Assembly: GCF_003611275.1 (NCBI RefSeq)
Contig: NZ_CP020694.1
Location: 1,798,001 to 1,862,000, forward strand
Direction: 5' to 3'
From: Sulfitobacter sp. D7
GTDB lineage: Bacteria > Pseudomonadota > Alphaproteobacteria > Rhodobacterales > Rhodobacteraceae
Length of the DNA: 64,000 nt
Part shown: positions 25,023-34,877 of the stretch, piece after piece
How positions within the stretch are numbered: position 1 is the first letter of the stretch
How the letters are laid out: each line of letters opens with the position of its first letter
The notes under the pieces: model-generated
What the model was told of the DNA's origin: nothing
The model's input: only the letters and a program-made list of their open reading frames with translations
Database searches by the model: none
Translations under genes and position numbers: made by a program

Positions 25023-26888
25023 TCAGGCTGTGGCTTTCTCCAGCTTTTCTTGCGCGCCGACCCAGAGGCTCTCCGCACGCTCCAGCGCTTCCATCACTTC
25101 AGCGTATTTCTTGTTCCAGACCTCAAGCTCGCCGGTCTTGGCATCTTCGTAGAGCGCCGGATCGGCCAGTTTCTTGGCCAGCTTGTCGCGCATCTCGTTG
25201 ATCTTTTCCATCCGCGCTTCGGCCTTGCGGACTTCGCTGCGCAGGGCCAGCACCTCATCGCGGCTGGCGCGTTTGGGTTTGGGGGCTTCTTTGGGCTGTT
25301 TCGATGGGTTCTTGCTGACAGGCTTTTCGGGTGTCAGCAGCATCTTGCGATAGGCTTCGAGGTCTTCCTCATAGGGTTTGACCGTGCCGTTCGATACAAG
25401 CCAAAGCCGGTCGGCCACCAGCGACAATAGGTGCATGTCGTGGCTGACAAGGATCACCGCACCCGAGTAGCGCGTCAGCGCCTCGACCAGCGCCTCGCGG
25501 CTTTCGATGTCGAGGTGGTTGGTCGGCTCATCGAGGATCAGCAGATGCGGGGCGTGCAGCGTGGCCAGCAGCAGCGAAAGCCGCGCCTTCTGCCCGCCTG
25601 ACAGTCGGCCCACCTCGGTCTCGGCCTGTTCCGGGCCAAGACCAAAGCCCGCCAATTGCGCGCGCAGTTTCGATTGCATCACACCGGGGCGGGCGGCGAT
25701 CATATGTTGCAGCGGCGTCTCTTCGACGATCAGCTCGTCCACTTGGTGCTGGGCAAAGAAGCCCACCCGCAGCTTGGAGGAGTTGACCTGCCGCCCGGCC
25801 ATCAGCGGCAAACGGTCCGACAAAAGCTTGGCCAGCGTTGATTTGCCCTGACCGTTCTTGCCCAAGAGCGCGATACGGTCGTCTTGGTCGATGCGCAGGT
25901 TCAGACGGGTCAGCACCGGGTTGTCGTCGCTATAGCCGACCGAGCCGTTCTCGATATTGATAATCGGCGGCGAGAGTTCCTCGGGCTCAGGGAAGGTGAA
26001 GACCTTGCGCGCCACATCCTCGGGCGCGGTGATCATGTCCATCTTCTCGATCATCTTCAGGCGCGATTGCGCCTGTTTCGCCTTGGAGGCTTTGGCCTTG
26101 AAGCGATCCACGAAGCTTTGCATGTGATCGCGGCGTGCCTGTTGTTTCTTGGCCATCGCCGCCTGCAACGCGCGTTTCTCGGCGCGCTGGCGGGCGAATT
26201 GGTCATAGGGACCCTGATAATACGTCAGCTTGCGGTCTTCGAGGTGCAAGATACCGCCCACGGCGCGGTTCAACAGACCGCGGTCGTGGCTGATGATCAG
26301 CACCGTATGCGGGTACTTTGCCAGATAGCTTTCCAGCCACAGCGCACCTTCAAGGTCGAGGTAGTTGGTCGGCTCGTCGAGCAGCAGCAGGTCAGGCTGG
26401 GCAAAAAGTACGGCGGCCAGCGCCACGCGCATCCGCCAACCGCCGGAAAAGGCAGAGCAGGGCATCTGTTGTTCTTCGTCGTCAAAGCCCAGACCTTTGA
26501 GGATCGACGCGGCGCGGCCTTCGGCGGACCAAGCGTCGATATCGGCCAGACGGGTCTGGATGTCGGCGATGCGGGTCGGGTCTTCGGCGGTTTCGGCCTC
26601 TAGCATCAGCCGGGCACGCTCCACATCGGCAGCCAGCACCGTGTCGATCAACGAGGTCTCGGATGAGGGCACTTCCTGCGCCACGCCGCCGATCTTGGCG
26701 CGGGACGGCAGAGAGATGTCGCCACTGTCGAGCGACAGCTCGCCACGAATGATCTTGAACAGCGTGGTCTTGCCCGCGCCATTGCGCCCGACGATGCCCA
26801 CCTTGTGGCCCTCGGGGATCACGGCGGAGGCTTCCTCAAACAGAGGGCGGCCTTCGACGGAGTAGTTGATTTCTGAAATGCGTAACAT
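25023..26888 (-). CDS. ABC-F family ATPase (ribosome-associated, YheS/Uup-like)
   Basis: A 621-residue protein with two ABC domains and no membrane segment. Walker A sites are [11 protein letters not shown] (about 34) and [10 protein letters not shown] (about 340); signatures FSGGWRMRV and LSGGQKARL; Walker [13 protein letters not shown] and [12 protein letters not shown]; both end with the switch histidine (ISHD, VSHD). A charged linker with [13 protein letters not shown] separates them and a coiled-coil tail follows from about 530. ABC-F proteins act in the ribosomal E site. The ATG at 26888 is the family start ([10 protein letters not shown]). Confidence 0.93.
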   Translation of the reverse strand: MLRISEINYSVEGRPLFEEASAVIPEGHKVGIVGRNGAGKTTLFKIIRGELSLDSGDISLPSRAKIGGVAQEVPSSETSLIDTVLAADVERARLMLEAETAEDPTRIADIQTRLADIDAWSAEGRAASILKGLGFDDEEQQMPCSAFSGGWRMRVALAAVLFAQPDLLLLDEPTNYLDLEGALWLESYLAKYPHTVLIISHDRGLLNRAVGGILHLEDRKLTYYQGPYDQFARQRAEKRALQAAMAKKQQARRDHMQSFVDRFKAKASKAKQAQSRLKMIEKMDMITAPEDVARKVFTFPEPEELSPPIINIENGSVGYSDDNPVLTRLNLRIDQDDRIALLGKNGQGKSTLAKLLSDRLPLMAGRQVNSSKLRVGFFAQHQVDELIVEETPLQHMIAARPGVMQSKLRAQLAGFGLGPEQAETEVGRLSGGQKARLSLLLATLHAPHLLILDEPTNHLDIESREALVEALTRYSGAVILVSHDMHLLSLVADRLWLVSNGTVKPYEEDLEAYRKMLLTPEKPVSKNPSKQPKEAPKPKRASRDEVLALRSEVRKAEARMEKINEMRDKLAKKLADPALYEDAKTGELEVWNKKYAEVMEALERAESLWVGAQEKLEKATA

Positions 26889-26994
26889 GCACGCCGTTTG
26901 GAGCAAGCCGGGCCGAAGGTCAATCACGGCTTTTCATGTGTTAGACCCCATGCTAGGGAGCGCGCAAATCAACACCCGCTATGGAGTACAGCCA

Positions 26995-27417
26995 ATGGCC
27001 CTCGAACGCACTTTCTCGATCATCAAGCCCGACGCAACCCGCCGCAACCTGACCGGCGCCATCGTCAAGAAATTCGAAGACGCTGGCCTGCGCGTTGTCG
27101 CACAAAAGCGCATCCACCTGACAAAGGCGCAGGCGGGCGAGTTCTACAAGGTGCACGCTGAGCGTCCCTTCTACGACGAACTGTGCGAGTTCATGGCCTC
27201 CGCGCCGATCGTTGCTCAGGTTCTCGAAGGTGAAAACGCCATCGCGAAAAACCGCGAAGTCATGGGCGCCACCAACCCTGCGGACGCCGCCGAAGGCACC
27301 ATCCGCGCAGAATTCGCTGAAAGCGTTGGCGAAAACTCCGTGCACGGTTCCGACGCACCGGAAACCGCAGCGGTTGAGATCGCCTACTTCTTCTCCGGTC
27401 TGGAACTGGTCGGCTAA
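26995..27417 (+). CDS. ndk: Nucleoside diphosphate kinase
   Basis: A 140-residue enzyme that equalises NTP and dNTP pools by phosphotransfer through a histidine. It begins [17 protein letters not shown] and has the active-site [12 protein letters not shown] with His117. The ATG at 26995 gives the family length; an earlier in-frame start has no similarity. It diverges from the ABC-F gene. A stem-loop follows the stop. Confidence 0.97.
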   Translation: MALERTFSIIKPDATRRNLTGAIVKKFEDAGLRVVAQKRIHLTKAQAGEFYKVHAERPFYDELCEFMASAPIVAQVLEGENAIAKNREVMGATNPADAAEGTIRAEFAESVGENSVHGSDAPETAAVEIAYFFSGLELVG

Positions 27418-27443
27418 GCCACCATTCTTCGGAAAACGATTGA

Positions 27444-27469
27444 AAGGGTCGCCTTCGGGCGGCCCTCTT
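27444..27469 (+). terminator. Stem-loop terminator after ndk
   Basis: AGGGTCGCC and GGCGGCCCT pair around a stable TTCG loop, preceded by AA and followed by CTT, between the convergent ndk and DUF4112 stops. It may serve both strands. Confidence 0.6.
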
Positions 27470-27480
27470 GCGTTTAGGGA

Positions 27481-27903
27481 TCAGTTATTGAGCGTGGGGT
27501 GATGCGAAGACATGCGCCCTTCGACGTTTCCCGTGGGCGGCGCTTTGGCGGCTTGGTCCTTCAGGTGACGTTCCAGCAGATCGACGTTGCGCAGTTTCGA
27601 CTTCCAACCGATGTCAAAAAGGTCACCCACCAGCGGGACCGAACCGATAACGTAATCGATCCCGGTGTTCACCAACATCTTCGCCAGCATCCCCTTTGGC
27701 GCGCCCATCCGGTGCGATTCTTTAAGGATATAGGCCGAAGGGAGCAGGGCGAGCGTATCGCCCACCACGGGCACGAAACCCAAAATCGAATCCCATCCCA
27801 TGCGCACACCGACAATCGGCACTTTGAAGGCGCTGTCCATGCTGACCGCCAGACGGCGCAGACGGGCGAGGTCGGCTTCGTGAGAGGGGGCGTGGGGTTC
27901 CAT
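27481..27903 (-). CDS. DUF4112 domain protein
   Basis: A 140-residue protein with the DUF4112 pattern: DSAFKVPIVGVRMGWDSILG, then FVPVVGDTLALLPSAYIL, then YVIGSVPLVGDLFDIGWK with the matching repeat of PVVGD/PLVGD, and a basic NVDLLERHL end. The two GD-containing hydrophobic hairpins suggest membrane association. Function unknown. It converges on ndk. Confidence 0.85.
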   Translation of the reverse strand: MEPHAPSHEADLARLRRLAVSMDSAFKVPIVGVRMGWDSILGFVPVVGDTLALLPSAYILKESHRMGAPKGMLAKMLVNTGIDYVIGSVPLVGDLFDIGWKSKLRNVDLLERHLKDQAAKAPPTGNVEGRMSSHHPTLNN

Positions 27904-27998
27904 ATCTGTCCTTGCGTGTTGCTCTAGGCTGCAAACGCGCGGTCAGGCTGCAAAGTTCCCCAAAGCACCGGCCCCATCCGGCGCGTCGCGGGGCCTGC

Positions 27999-28121
27999 TC
28001 AAAGGCTGGCGTAATCGGTAATCAACGGTGTGGGACGCTGCGGTGGCTGGGCCGAGGTGCCCTTGGGCGTCTGCTCGGGCTTCGGTTTTTGCGGTTGCGG
28101 CGTTCTGTCAAGTCGGGCCAT
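27999..28121 (-). CDS. Small Pro/Lys-rich protein of 40 residues, hypothetical
   Basis: A short frame reading MARLDRTPQPQKPKPEQ at the start and PLITDYASL at the end. It has a near-ideal ribosome binding site, AAAGGAG, 7 bp before the ATG, and otherwise empty surroundings. Basic/proline-rich first half, more conserved-looking end. No family recognised. It precedes the DUF4112 gene on the same strand by about 95 bp. Confidence 0.55.
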   Translation of the reverse strand: MARLDRTPQPQKPKPEQTPKGTSAQPPQRPTPLITDYASL

Positions 28122-28266
28122 CGGGTAGCTCCTTTGCTGCTCGCTGGGGTTTGATGTCTCTCACCCTCGCAACCAGCTTGGGCGCGGTTCAGGTCCATAA
28201 AGGGGCCGAATTGCGCCCAGATTGAGGCATTTGTTGCGATTTTGCGACGGAATCCGCGGTTTTCCC

Positions 28267-29181
28267 CTATGAGGTGAGGGCGAAATGCGCCTCTGCGTGC
28301 AAGACGCTCCGCGGGGCAACGCGGCCCCGGCCTGTCAAATCGACCAAATGCGCCAGCACGTTTCGCGTGGCAGCCCCCAAAAGCGCGGCGGGGGTCTCGG
28401 TATAGATCACGCGGGCGAGGTCCTCAGCCGTGGCAGGCCCGGCGTTCAGCGCCTCAAGGATCGACGCCTCCCGCGCGCGGCGGTGCGCCACCAACCAGTC
28501 GAGCCGCGTGTTGGGATCGAGGACCGGCGCGCCGTGGCCGGGGTAGAACACACGCCACTGTCGGGCAGCCAGCTTTTCGCAAGAGGTCATGAAATCGGTC
28601 AGATCCCCATCGGGCGGCGAGACCAGCGAGGTGGCCCAGCCCATGATGTGATCCGCCGTGAGACAGGCATCCCCCCAAGCGAGGCAGAGGTGATTGCCGA
28701 TATGGCCCGGCGTGTGCAGCACCTCCAGCGCCCAGCTTTCCCCCTCCAGTACGTCACCGTCGGCCAAGGTATGATCGGGGATAAATTCGTGATCCACACC
28801 TTCACCACCGCCCATCAGCCCCGCCTCGGCCAATCCCTGCATTACTGGGGACCGGCCCGCCGTGGCGTTGCCAAAAGCCCAGACCTCGGCCCCGGTCCGC
28901 GCGGCCAAGGGACGCGCGAGGGGGGAATGGTCGAGATGCGTATGGGTCACAATGATATGGCTGATCCGCTGGCCCGGCTGGAGCGCGGCGAGGATCGCGT
29001 CAAGATGCGCGGGGCTGTCGGGGCCGGGGTCGATCACGGCAACCTCGGACTGGCCCAGAAGATAGGTATTGGTGCCGCGATAGGTCATCGGCGAGGGGTT
29101 GGGCGCCACGATACGGCGCAGCCCGGGCTCCAAGGTTTCGGCAAGGCCAATCTCGGGGTCGAAGTTGTCGGGCGGCAGCAT
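28267..29181 (-). CDS. MBL-fold metallo-hydrolase (LACTB2/glyoxalase II-like)
   Basis: A 304-residue metallo-beta-lactamase-fold hydrolase. The zinc motif is VTHTHLDHS near residue 80, with further ligands in HTPGHIGNHLCL and the DHIMGW region. The C-terminus (about 240-304) is a winged-helix domain seen in LACTB2-type members (TAEDLARVIYTETP, LAHLVDLTGRGRV). Substrate unknown; relatives are thioester hydrolases or RNases. It diverges from the histidine kinase with 44 bp between starts. Confidence 0.88.
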   Translation of the reverse strand: MLPPDNFDPEIGLAETLEPGLRRIVAPNPSPMTYRGTNTYLLGQSEVAVIDPGPDSPAHLDAILAALQPGQRISHIIVTHTHLDHSPLARPLAARTGAEVWAFGNATAGRSPVMQGLAEAGLMGGGEGVDHEFIPDHTLADGDVLEGESWALEVLHTPGHIGNHLCLAWGDACLTADHIMGWATSLVSPPDGDLTDFMTSCEKLAARQWRVFYPGHGAPVLDPNTRLDWLVAHRRAREASILEALNAGPATAEDLARVIYTETPAALLGAATRNVLAHLVDLTGRGRVAPRSVLHAEAHFALTS

Positions 29182-29225
29182 GGATTCACCTTTCGCTGGG
29201 GGAGGGGGCTGGCTAAGGTCTAGCC

Positions 29226-30548
29226 ATGAATTTTGCCTGGCTCAAACGATATGTGCCGCGCGGCATCTACGGACGCGCCGCGCTGATCTTGCTGTTACCA
29301 GTGGTGTTTTTGCAGCTGGTCGTCGTGGTGATCTTTGCCCAGAGGCATTTTGAAGGCGTCACCGGGCAGATGACCGACACCGTCCTGCGCGAATTGGAAC
29401 TGGTCATGCTGGCAGTCGGCACGGCTCCCGATGCGCAATCGGTGCCCATGGCGGTGGAGGCGCGGGCGGGCCCGCTTGATTTCGTGGTGACCCGCGCCAA
29501 TCCTCCGCTGCCGGATGAAGACAGCATGCTGTGGTACGATTATTCGGGCCGGGTGCTGATCCCTCGTCTGCGCAGCAAGATGGACGGTATCGAAGCGGTG
29601 GACCTCAGCGATGACGATTTTGTCGTGCTTTATATCGAGAGTGTGCATGGCCCGTTGCGCATCCAGTTTGAACGGCGGCGGATCTCGGCCTCCAACCCCC
29701 ACCAGCTTTTCGTTTACACGGTGTTTTTCGGCGTGCTTTTAAGCGTTATCGCGTCGATCTATCTGCGCAATCAATTGCGCCCGATCAAACGCTTGGCCCG
29801 TGCCGCCGAAGCCTTTGGCCGGGGCCGGCATGAACCCTACACCCCCACTGGCGCTGTCGAAGTGCGCGCGGCGGGCAACGCCTTTGTCGACATGCGCGCA
29901 CGGATTGAACGGCAGATTGAGCAGCGCACGCTGATGCTCTCAGGGGTAAGCCACGATCTGCGCACACCGCTGACCCGTATGCGCCTTGGCCTGTCGATGA
30001 TCGATGAAGAGGATGCCACCCCGTTGCTGGCCGATGTGGATGATATGCAGCGGATGCTGGATGAGTTTCTCAACTTTGCCAAAGGTGCCGCCGAGGGCGA
30101 GCCGGAGAAGGTGGCGCCGCATCGGTTCGTCAGCGCTATTGTCGAAGACGCGCAGCGCACCGGGCGCAAGGTTACGCTATTGCCGCCCGAGGGCGCGGGC
30201 GAGGGTTTTGTGAAACTGCGCAAAGTGGCGATGCGCCGGGCGGTGGATAACCTGATCTCCAACGCCGTGCGCTATGGCTCGCAGGCCGAAGTCTCGGTCA
30301 TGCTGAGCGACCGCACCCTGCGTATCCGTGTCGAAGACGACGGCCCCGGCATCCCGGAAGAGCGGCGCGACGAGGCAACGCGGCCGTTCTCGCGGCTTGA
30401 TCCTGCGCGCAATCAAGACAAGGGCGGCGGCGTTGGGCTGGGCCTTGCCATCGCCTCCGACATTGCGCGCGCCCATGGCGGGGTGCTGCGGCTGGGGGAA
30501 TCGGCGCGGCTTGGTGGGCTGCGTGCAGATATTGTCATCGCGCGGTGA
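29226..30548 (+). CDS. Sensor histidine kinase, EnvZ-like
   Basis: A 440-residue membrane kinase. Two membrane segments (about 17-40 and 160-180) enclose a periplasmic sensor of some 120 residues; a HAMP domain (LRPIKRLARAAEAFGRGR) follows. The phosphoacceptor is His243 in SGVSHDLRTPLTRMRL; the N box is DNLISNAVRYG, then DDGPGIP and GVGLGLAIASD. Overall order is that of EnvZ. No response regulator adjoins it; the neighbours are an MBL hydrolase and a thioesterase, so its partner is encoded elsewhere. Confidence 0.92.
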   Translation: MNFAWLKRYVPRGIYGRAALILLLPVVFLQLVVVVIFAQRHFEGVTGQMTDTVLRELELVMLAVGTAPDAQSVPMAVEARAGPLDFVVTRANPPLPDEDSMLWYDYSGRVLIPRLRSKMDGIEAVDLSDDDFVVLYIESVHGPLRIQFERRRISASNPHQLFVYTVFFGVLLSVIASIYLRNQLRPIKRLARAAEAFGRGRHEPYTPTGAVEVRAAGNAFVDMRARIERQIEQRTLMLSGVSHDLRTPLTRMRLGLSMIDEEDATPLLADVDDMQRMLDEFLNFAKGAAEGEPEKVAPHRFVSAIVEDAQRTGRKVTLLPPEGAGEGFVKLRKVAMRRAVDNLISNAVRYGSQAEVSVMLSDRTLRIRVEDDGPGIPEERRDEATRPFSRLDPARNQDKGGGVGLGLAIASDIARAHGGVLRLGESARLGGLRADIVIAR

Positions 30549-30617
30549 CCCGGCGGCAGGATTGTGCCGCGCGCGCGGCTTTGCCACAGTGAGCCGACCT
30601 TAGAACGGAGCGCAGCC

Positions 30618-31067
30618 ATGACCCCCTACGACATGATCAAAGCCCATCTCGACACCGCCGTGCCTTTTGCCGCCCATGTCGGGGTGAAACTGCTCAAGAT
30701 CGGCGACGGCACCGCCAGCGCCGAACTGGTGCAGCGGCATGAGACCTCTAACCACATCGGCACGCAGCACGCAGGGGCGATGTTCACGCTGGGCGAAGCC
30801 GCCTCGGGTGCTGCCATGGCCGGGGCGATTGCGCCGGTGATTATGGACATGCGCCCCGTCGCGGCCATGGGGCAAATCACCTTTAAAAAGATCGCCGAGG
30901 GTACGCTGACCGCCCATGCCGAAACCTCGCGCCCCGGGGCCGAGCTGCTGACCGCGCTGCAAGAAGACGGAAAAGTCGCCTTTGACGTGGCGGTCGACAT
31001 CCAGAATGAGGCGGGTGAGACGGTCGTTGAGATGCAGGTGAACTGGCATGTCAGCGCCAAACGCTGA
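30618..31067 (+). CDS. PaaI/DUF4442-type hotdog thioesterase
   Basis: A 149-residue single hotdog domain: HVGVKLLKIGDGTASAEL, then NHIGTQHAGAMFTLGEAASG, the central helix with the usual H-x-G-A-M-F-T-L-x-E active-site pattern. Members hydrolyse acyl-CoA thioesters. ATG 30618 is preceded by ACGGAG at 7 bp. Substrate unknown. Same strand as the kinase, 69 bp downstream. Confidence 0.82.
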   Translation: MTPYDMIKAHLDTAVPFAAHVGVKLLKIGDGTASAELVQRHETSNHIGTQHAGAMFTLGEAASGAAMAGAIAPVIMDMRPVAAMGQITFKKIAEGTLTAHAETSRPGAELLTALQEDGKVAFDVAVDIQNEAGETVVEMQVNWHVSAKR

Positions 31068-31093
31068 GGTTTGGGCGAAAAGCGGGGGCGGAA

Positions 31094-31170
31094 TGGTAGG
31101 CCCGGCAGGACTTGAACCCGCAACCAAAGCGTTATGAGCGCTCTGCTCTAACCAATTGAGCTACAGGCCC
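31094..31170 (-). tRNA. tRNA with CAU anticodon (tRNA-Ile2 preferred, or elongator tRNA-Met)
   Basis: A 77-nt cloverleaf: acceptor arms GGGCCTG and CGGGCCT (closing G-U pair), D-arm GCTC/GAGC, anticodon stem GAGCG/CGCTT with loop CTCATAA (anticodon CAU), T-arm GCGGG/CCTGC with loop TTCAAGT, and an encoded ACCA end. Automatic tools usually call CAU as Met. Resemblance of the anticodon stem, variable region and GGTTCAAGTCC to bacterial tRNA-Ile2 makes me favour the lysidine-modified AUA-reading isoleucine tRNA; it is not an initiator, since it lacks the three GC pairs next to the loop. Confidence 0.9.
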
Positions 31171-31292
31171 GCCATGGGCGTTTGGGTATGACGCCGCAGC
31201 CCGAGCGTCAAGACATTAGCTGCACCAAATGATTGCAGTGACCCGCACAATACTCTAACTCCGCGCGCAAGGGAAAATGCGCGCCGGGGGCC

Positions 31293-32345
31293 ATGACCAT
31301 GACGAAATCCGACAACGGAATCACCTATGCCGAAGCAGGCGTGGATATTGACGCAGGCAACGCGCTTGTAGAGCGGATCAAGCCAGCGGCGAAATCCACC
31401 GCACGGCCGGGCGTTATGTCTGGCCTTGGCGGCTTTGGCGCACTGTTTGACCTGAAAGGCGCAGGTTTCACCGACCCGGTGCTGGTTGCGGCGACGGATG
31501 GCGTTGGCACCAAGCTGCGCATCGCGATTGATACCGGCAACGTCGACAGCATCGGCATTGATCTGGTGGCCATGTGCGTCAACGATCTGGTCTGCCAAGG
31601 CGCCGAGCCGCTTTTCTTCCTCGACTATTTCGCGACCGGTAAACTGGAACTCGACAGTGCCGCACGGATCATCGAAGGCATCGCCAAAGGCTGCGCCGAT
31701 TCCGGCTGTGCCCTGATCGGGGGCGAGACCGCTGAAATGCCGGGCATGTATCACGCGGGCGATTTCGACCTCGCCGGTTTTTCCGTCGGCGCGATGGAGC
31801 GCGGAACCGAGCTGCCGCGCGATGTGAAAGAGGGCGACGTGCTCTTGGGCCTGCCCAGCGACGGGGTGCATTCCAACGGCTATAGCCTCGTGCGCAAGAT
31901 CGTTGAGCGCAGCGGTCTGGGCTGGAGCGACGATTGCCCATGGGGCGAAGGTGATCTGGGCAGTGCGCTGCTCACACCGACCAAGCTTTACGTCAAGGGC
32001 GCCGTTGCGGCCCTGCGCGCCGATGCCGTGTCGGCGCTGGCGCATATCACGGGCGGTGGCCTCACTGAAAACCTGCCGCGCGTGTTGCCCGTGGGGCTGG
32101 CGGCCGAGATTGACCTGAACGCATGGGACCTGCCGCCGGTCTTCAAATGGCTGGCCGCCGAGGGGGGCATGGCCGAGGCCGAGATGCTCAAGACTTTCAA
32201 CGCTGGCATTGGCATGGTTGCCGTCGTCTCTGCCGATAAGGTCGACGCGGCCAAGGCCGCTTTTGCCGAGGATGGCCACGCTGCCATCGAAATCGGGCGT
32301 ATCACCACCGGCAATGGCGTCACCTATTCCGGCGCGCTGCTTTGA
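31293..32345 (+). CDS. purM: Phosphoribosylformylglycinamidine cyclo-ligase (AIR synthetase)
   Basis: A 350-residue ATP-dependent enzyme making aminoimidazole ribotide in purine synthesis. Recognisable are [70 protein letters not shown] and [16 protein letters not shown] second ATG at 31299 is equally possible. purN overlaps its stop, a common alphaproteobacterial pair. Confidence 0.97.
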   Translation: MTMTKSDNGITYAEAGVDIDAGNALVERIKPAAKSTARPGVMSGLGGFGALFDLKGAGFTDPVLVAATDGVGTKLRIAIDTGNVDSIGIDLVAMCVNDLVCQGAEPLFFLDYFATGKLELDSAARIIEGIAKGCADSGCALIGGETAEMPGMYHAGDFDLAGFSVGAMERGTELPRDVKEGDVLLGLPSDGVHSNGYSLVRKIVERSGLGWSDDCPWGEGDLGSALLTPTKLYVKGAVAALRADAVSALAHITGGGLTENLPRVLPVGLAAEIDLNAWDLPPVFKWLAAEGGMAEAEMLKTFNAGIGMVAVVSADKVDAAKAAFAEDGHAAIEIGRITTGNGVTYSGALL

Positions 32346-32938
32346 CCAAGCGGGTTGCGATTTTCGTCTCGGGCGGCGGCTCTAACATGCGGGCGCTGGT
32401 CGAGGATATGACTGGCGACCATGCGGGCCGCCCCTGTTTGGTGCTGTCCAACAACCCGGACGCGGGCGGGATCGCTTGGGCGCAGGCGCAGGGGATCGCG
32501 ACCGAAGTGGTCGATCACCGCCCCTACGGCAAAGACCGCCCCGCGTTTGAGGCGGCTTTGAGCGCCGCACTTGAGGCCCATGCGCCGGACATTATTTGCC
32601 TTGCCGGCTTTATGCGCAAACTGACCGAAGGCTTCACCGATGCTTGGGCCGGGCGGATGATCAATATCCACCCGTCGCTGCTGCCGAAATACCGCGGGCT
32701 GCACACCCATGCCCGCGCGCTTGAGGCGGGCGATACCGAACATGGCTGCACCGTGCATGAAGTCACTGCCGCTTTGGATGATGGTCCGATCCTTGGCCAA
32801 GCGCGCATTCCGGTTCTGCCGGGCGACACGGCTGATACATTGGCCCAGCGGGTGCTGGTGCAAGAACATCGCCTTTACCCCGCCGTGCTGCGCCGTTTCG
32901 CCGCCGGTGAGCGTCAGCCAGTCATGCTGACGGGCTGA
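32342..32938 (+). CDS. purN: Phosphoribosylglycinamide formyltransferase 1
   Basis: A 198-residue folate-dependent GAR transformylase. Core motifs: [23 protein letters not shown], the catalytic [16 protein letters not shown] and [16 protein letters not shown]. It starts with TTG inside the purM stop (TTGA), so it is coupled to the preceding step. Confidence 0.96.
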   Translation: MTKRVAIFVSGGGSNMRALVEDMTGDHAGRPCLVLSNNPDAGGIAWAQAQGIATEVVDHRPYGKDRPAFEAALSAALEAHAPDIICLAGFMRKLTEGFTDAWAGRMINIHPSLLPKYRGLHTHARALEAGDTEHGCTVHEVTAALDDGPILGQARIPVLPGDTADTLAQRVLVQEHRLYPAVLRRFAAGERQPVMLTG

Positions 32939-33017
32939 CGCTGGTCAAAGCTTCCCTTGTGATGTACCTCTTTGACAAAGCCCGATGACCGGGCGTGCAA
33001 CTTGTCAAAGAGCATTT

Positions 33018-34175
33018 ATGAAAACCATCACCACGACCGCCGACCTCGCGCAATTCTGTGAAGAAGCTGCGCGCCATGATTACGTGACCGTCGACACGGA
33101 ATTCCTGCGTGAGCGGACCTATTACTCCAAGCTCTGCCTCGTCCAACTTGCCATGCCCGGAACCGACGACAGCAACGCCGTGCTGGTCGATCCCTTGGCC
33201 GACGGCATCTCGCTTGAGCCGCTTTACGATCTGTTCCGCGACACATCTGTGGTCAAAGTGTTCCACGCGGCACGACAGGATCTTGAGATCTTCTACGTCG
33301 ACGCCAAAGTCTTTCCCGAACCGCTGTTCGACACGCAGGTGGCCGCGATGGTCTGCGGCTTTGGCGAACAGGTGGGCTATGAGACCTTGGTCCGCAAGAT
33401 CGCGCATGAGTCGCTGGACAAGACCTCGCGCTTTACCGATTGGTCCCGCCGTCCGTTGACCGACGCACAGAAGACCTATGCGCTGGCCGATGTGACCCAC
33501 CTGCGGCAGATTTACGAGTTTCTGGCGCGCAAGCTTGAACAGACCGGCCGCGCCCGTTGGGTGGCCGAGGAGCTTGAGACGCTGCTCAGCCCCGATACCT
33601 ATGTGACCCAGCCGCAGGATGCGTGGAAGCGGGTCAAGACCCGGACCAATTCGCCGAAGTTTCTGGCGATCGTCCGCGAATTGGCCGCCTTTCGTGAGGA
33701 TTACGCCCGCACCCGCAATATCCCGCGCAATCGCGTGTTCAAGGATGACGCGCTGGTCGAATTGGCAAGCCTCAAACCCTCTAACGGCGAGGAGCTGAAC
33801 CGCGCCCGTCTGCTGCTGCGCGAGGCCCGCAAGGGGGAAATCGCCGAGGGCATTTTGAAAGCCGTGGCCGCAGGCGTGGCCTGCAAAGCCGCCGACATGC
33901 CGCAACCCGACCGCAAGCGCGACAAGCTGCAGGTGAACCCGGCGCTGGCCGATCTGCTGCGGGTTTTGCTCAAGGCCAAGACCGAAAGCGCAGGCGTCGC
34001 GGCCAAGTTGATCGCCTCGGCCAGTGATCTGGATATGTTGTCGGCGGGAGAGCGCGACGTGCCGGCCCTGCGCGGCTGGCGGCATGAGGTCTTTGGCGCC
34101 GATGCGCTGCTGCTCTGCGAGGGCAAGATTGCTTTGGCCGCCGATGGGACGGATGTGAAAGCAGTCAAAGTCTGA
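33018..34175 (+). CDS. rnd: Ribonuclease D
   Basis: A 385-residue 3'-5' exoribonuclease for tRNA and stable RNA maturation. The DEDDy residues are in VTVDTEFLRE, VFHAARQDLEIF and YALADVTHLRQIY; an HRDC domain follows at about 210-285 (SPKFLAIVRELAAFREDYA) and a second helical region ends the protein. The ATG at 33018 is the family start. A strong terminator follows. Confidence 0.94.
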   Translation: MKTITTTADLAQFCEEAARHDYVTVDTEFLRERTYYSKLCLVQLAMPGTDDSNAVLVDPLADGISLEPLYDLFRDTSVVKVFHAARQDLEIFYVDAKVFPEPLFDTQVAAMVCGFGEQVGYETLVRKIAHESLDKTSRFTDWSRRPLTDAQKTYALADVTHLRQIYEFLARKLEQTGRARWVAEELETLLSPDTYVTQPQDAWKRVKTRTNSPKFLAIVRELAAFREDYARTRNIPRNRVFKDDALVELASLKPSNGEELNRARLLLREARKGEIAEGILKAVAAGVACKAADMPQPDRKRDKLQVNPALADLLRVLLKAKTESAGVAAKLIASASDLDMLSAGERDVPALRGWRHEVFGADALLLCEGKIALAADGTDVKAVKV

Positions 34176-34180
34176 ACTGA

Positions 34181-34212
34181 AAAGAGCCGCCCGATTGGGG
34201 CGGCTCTTTCTT
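34181..34212 (+). terminator. Rho-independent terminator after rnd
   Basis: AAAGAGCCGCCC and GGGGCGGCTCTTT pair around GATT and are followed by CTT, six bases after the rnd stop. The AAA/TTT flanks allow use in both directions, which would also serve the convergent lipoprotein gene. Confidence 0.9.
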
Positions 34213-34232
34213 ATGGTGCGTGGCTTGGCCGC

Positions 34233-34751
34233 TTAGCGGCGAGAGACCAGCGCATTCATCTGCCCTTCGACGCGAATCTCGCGCACCCCGGCCAGCATTT
34301 GATCTGTCAGACGACGGCCCGCGATGACCTCACGGGTGGGGCGGCTGCCTTGCGGTGTCGCCTTGTCGGGGCGTACCCCTTCCAGACGGTAAGTCAGAAC
34401 ACCGTCGACAGGCGTCTCATCAATCGTCGCAGGAGTTAGCTGCACCGCATAAATGCCCTGCCGCGCGGCAAGGCCCGTGGCGCGTAGGATCGCACCGCCC
34501 GGGACCGGCTCTATCGTAAGGTCGGTGATCTGCTCGAAAGGGCGCCCCTCATAGGTGTCGACCTCAACCGCGCGCCGGGCGAACAGCCCGCTGCGCTGTG
34601 GAATCAACGGGTTGTTGCTCTCTTCCGGCGCGGACGGTGCCGAACGCGCGGGGCCGAACCAATTCAGCGGGTTGATGCGGCTGTCACGGACCGTGCCACA
34701 GGCGGATACCAAAAGGGTCGAGGCCAAAAGAGCGAGGAGTGTCTTGCGCAT
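34233..34751 (-). CDS. Putative outer-membrane lipoprotein, hypothetical
   Basis: A 172-residue protein with a lipoprotein signal (MRKTLLALLASTLLVSACG; acylated Cys18). The mature part begins with GTVRDSRINPLNWFGPARSA and has a beta-rich core ending in VREIRVEGQMNALVSRR. I recognise it only as a conserved hypothetical of Rhodobacteraceae. It converges on rnd and diverges from sufE with 126 bp between starts. Confidence 0.75.
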   Translation of the reverse strand: MRKTLLALLASTLLVSACGTVRDSRINPLNWFGPARSAPSAPEESNNPLIPQRSGLFARRAVEVDTYEGRPFEQITDLTIEPVPGGAILRATGLAARQGIYAVQLTPATIDETPVDGVLTYRLEGVRPDKATPQGSRPTREVIAGRRLTDQMLAGVREIRVEGQMNALVSRR

Positions 34752-34877
34752 GGGATCCGCCGTTAAGTTAACTTGTCTTGTGCTACCCCATCACGCCAGC
34801 CATGGGAAGGGGGTGGACCTTTGCGCATCGGCATCCTACCTGTCAGGCAATGGAATTCACCCAAAGAGAGTGCACAG

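Noticed and set aside
28285..29223. 312-codon plus-strand frame opposite the MBL hydrolase
   Set aside because: No motif, and the opposite strand carries an intact THLDHS zinc site and a C-terminal winged helix.
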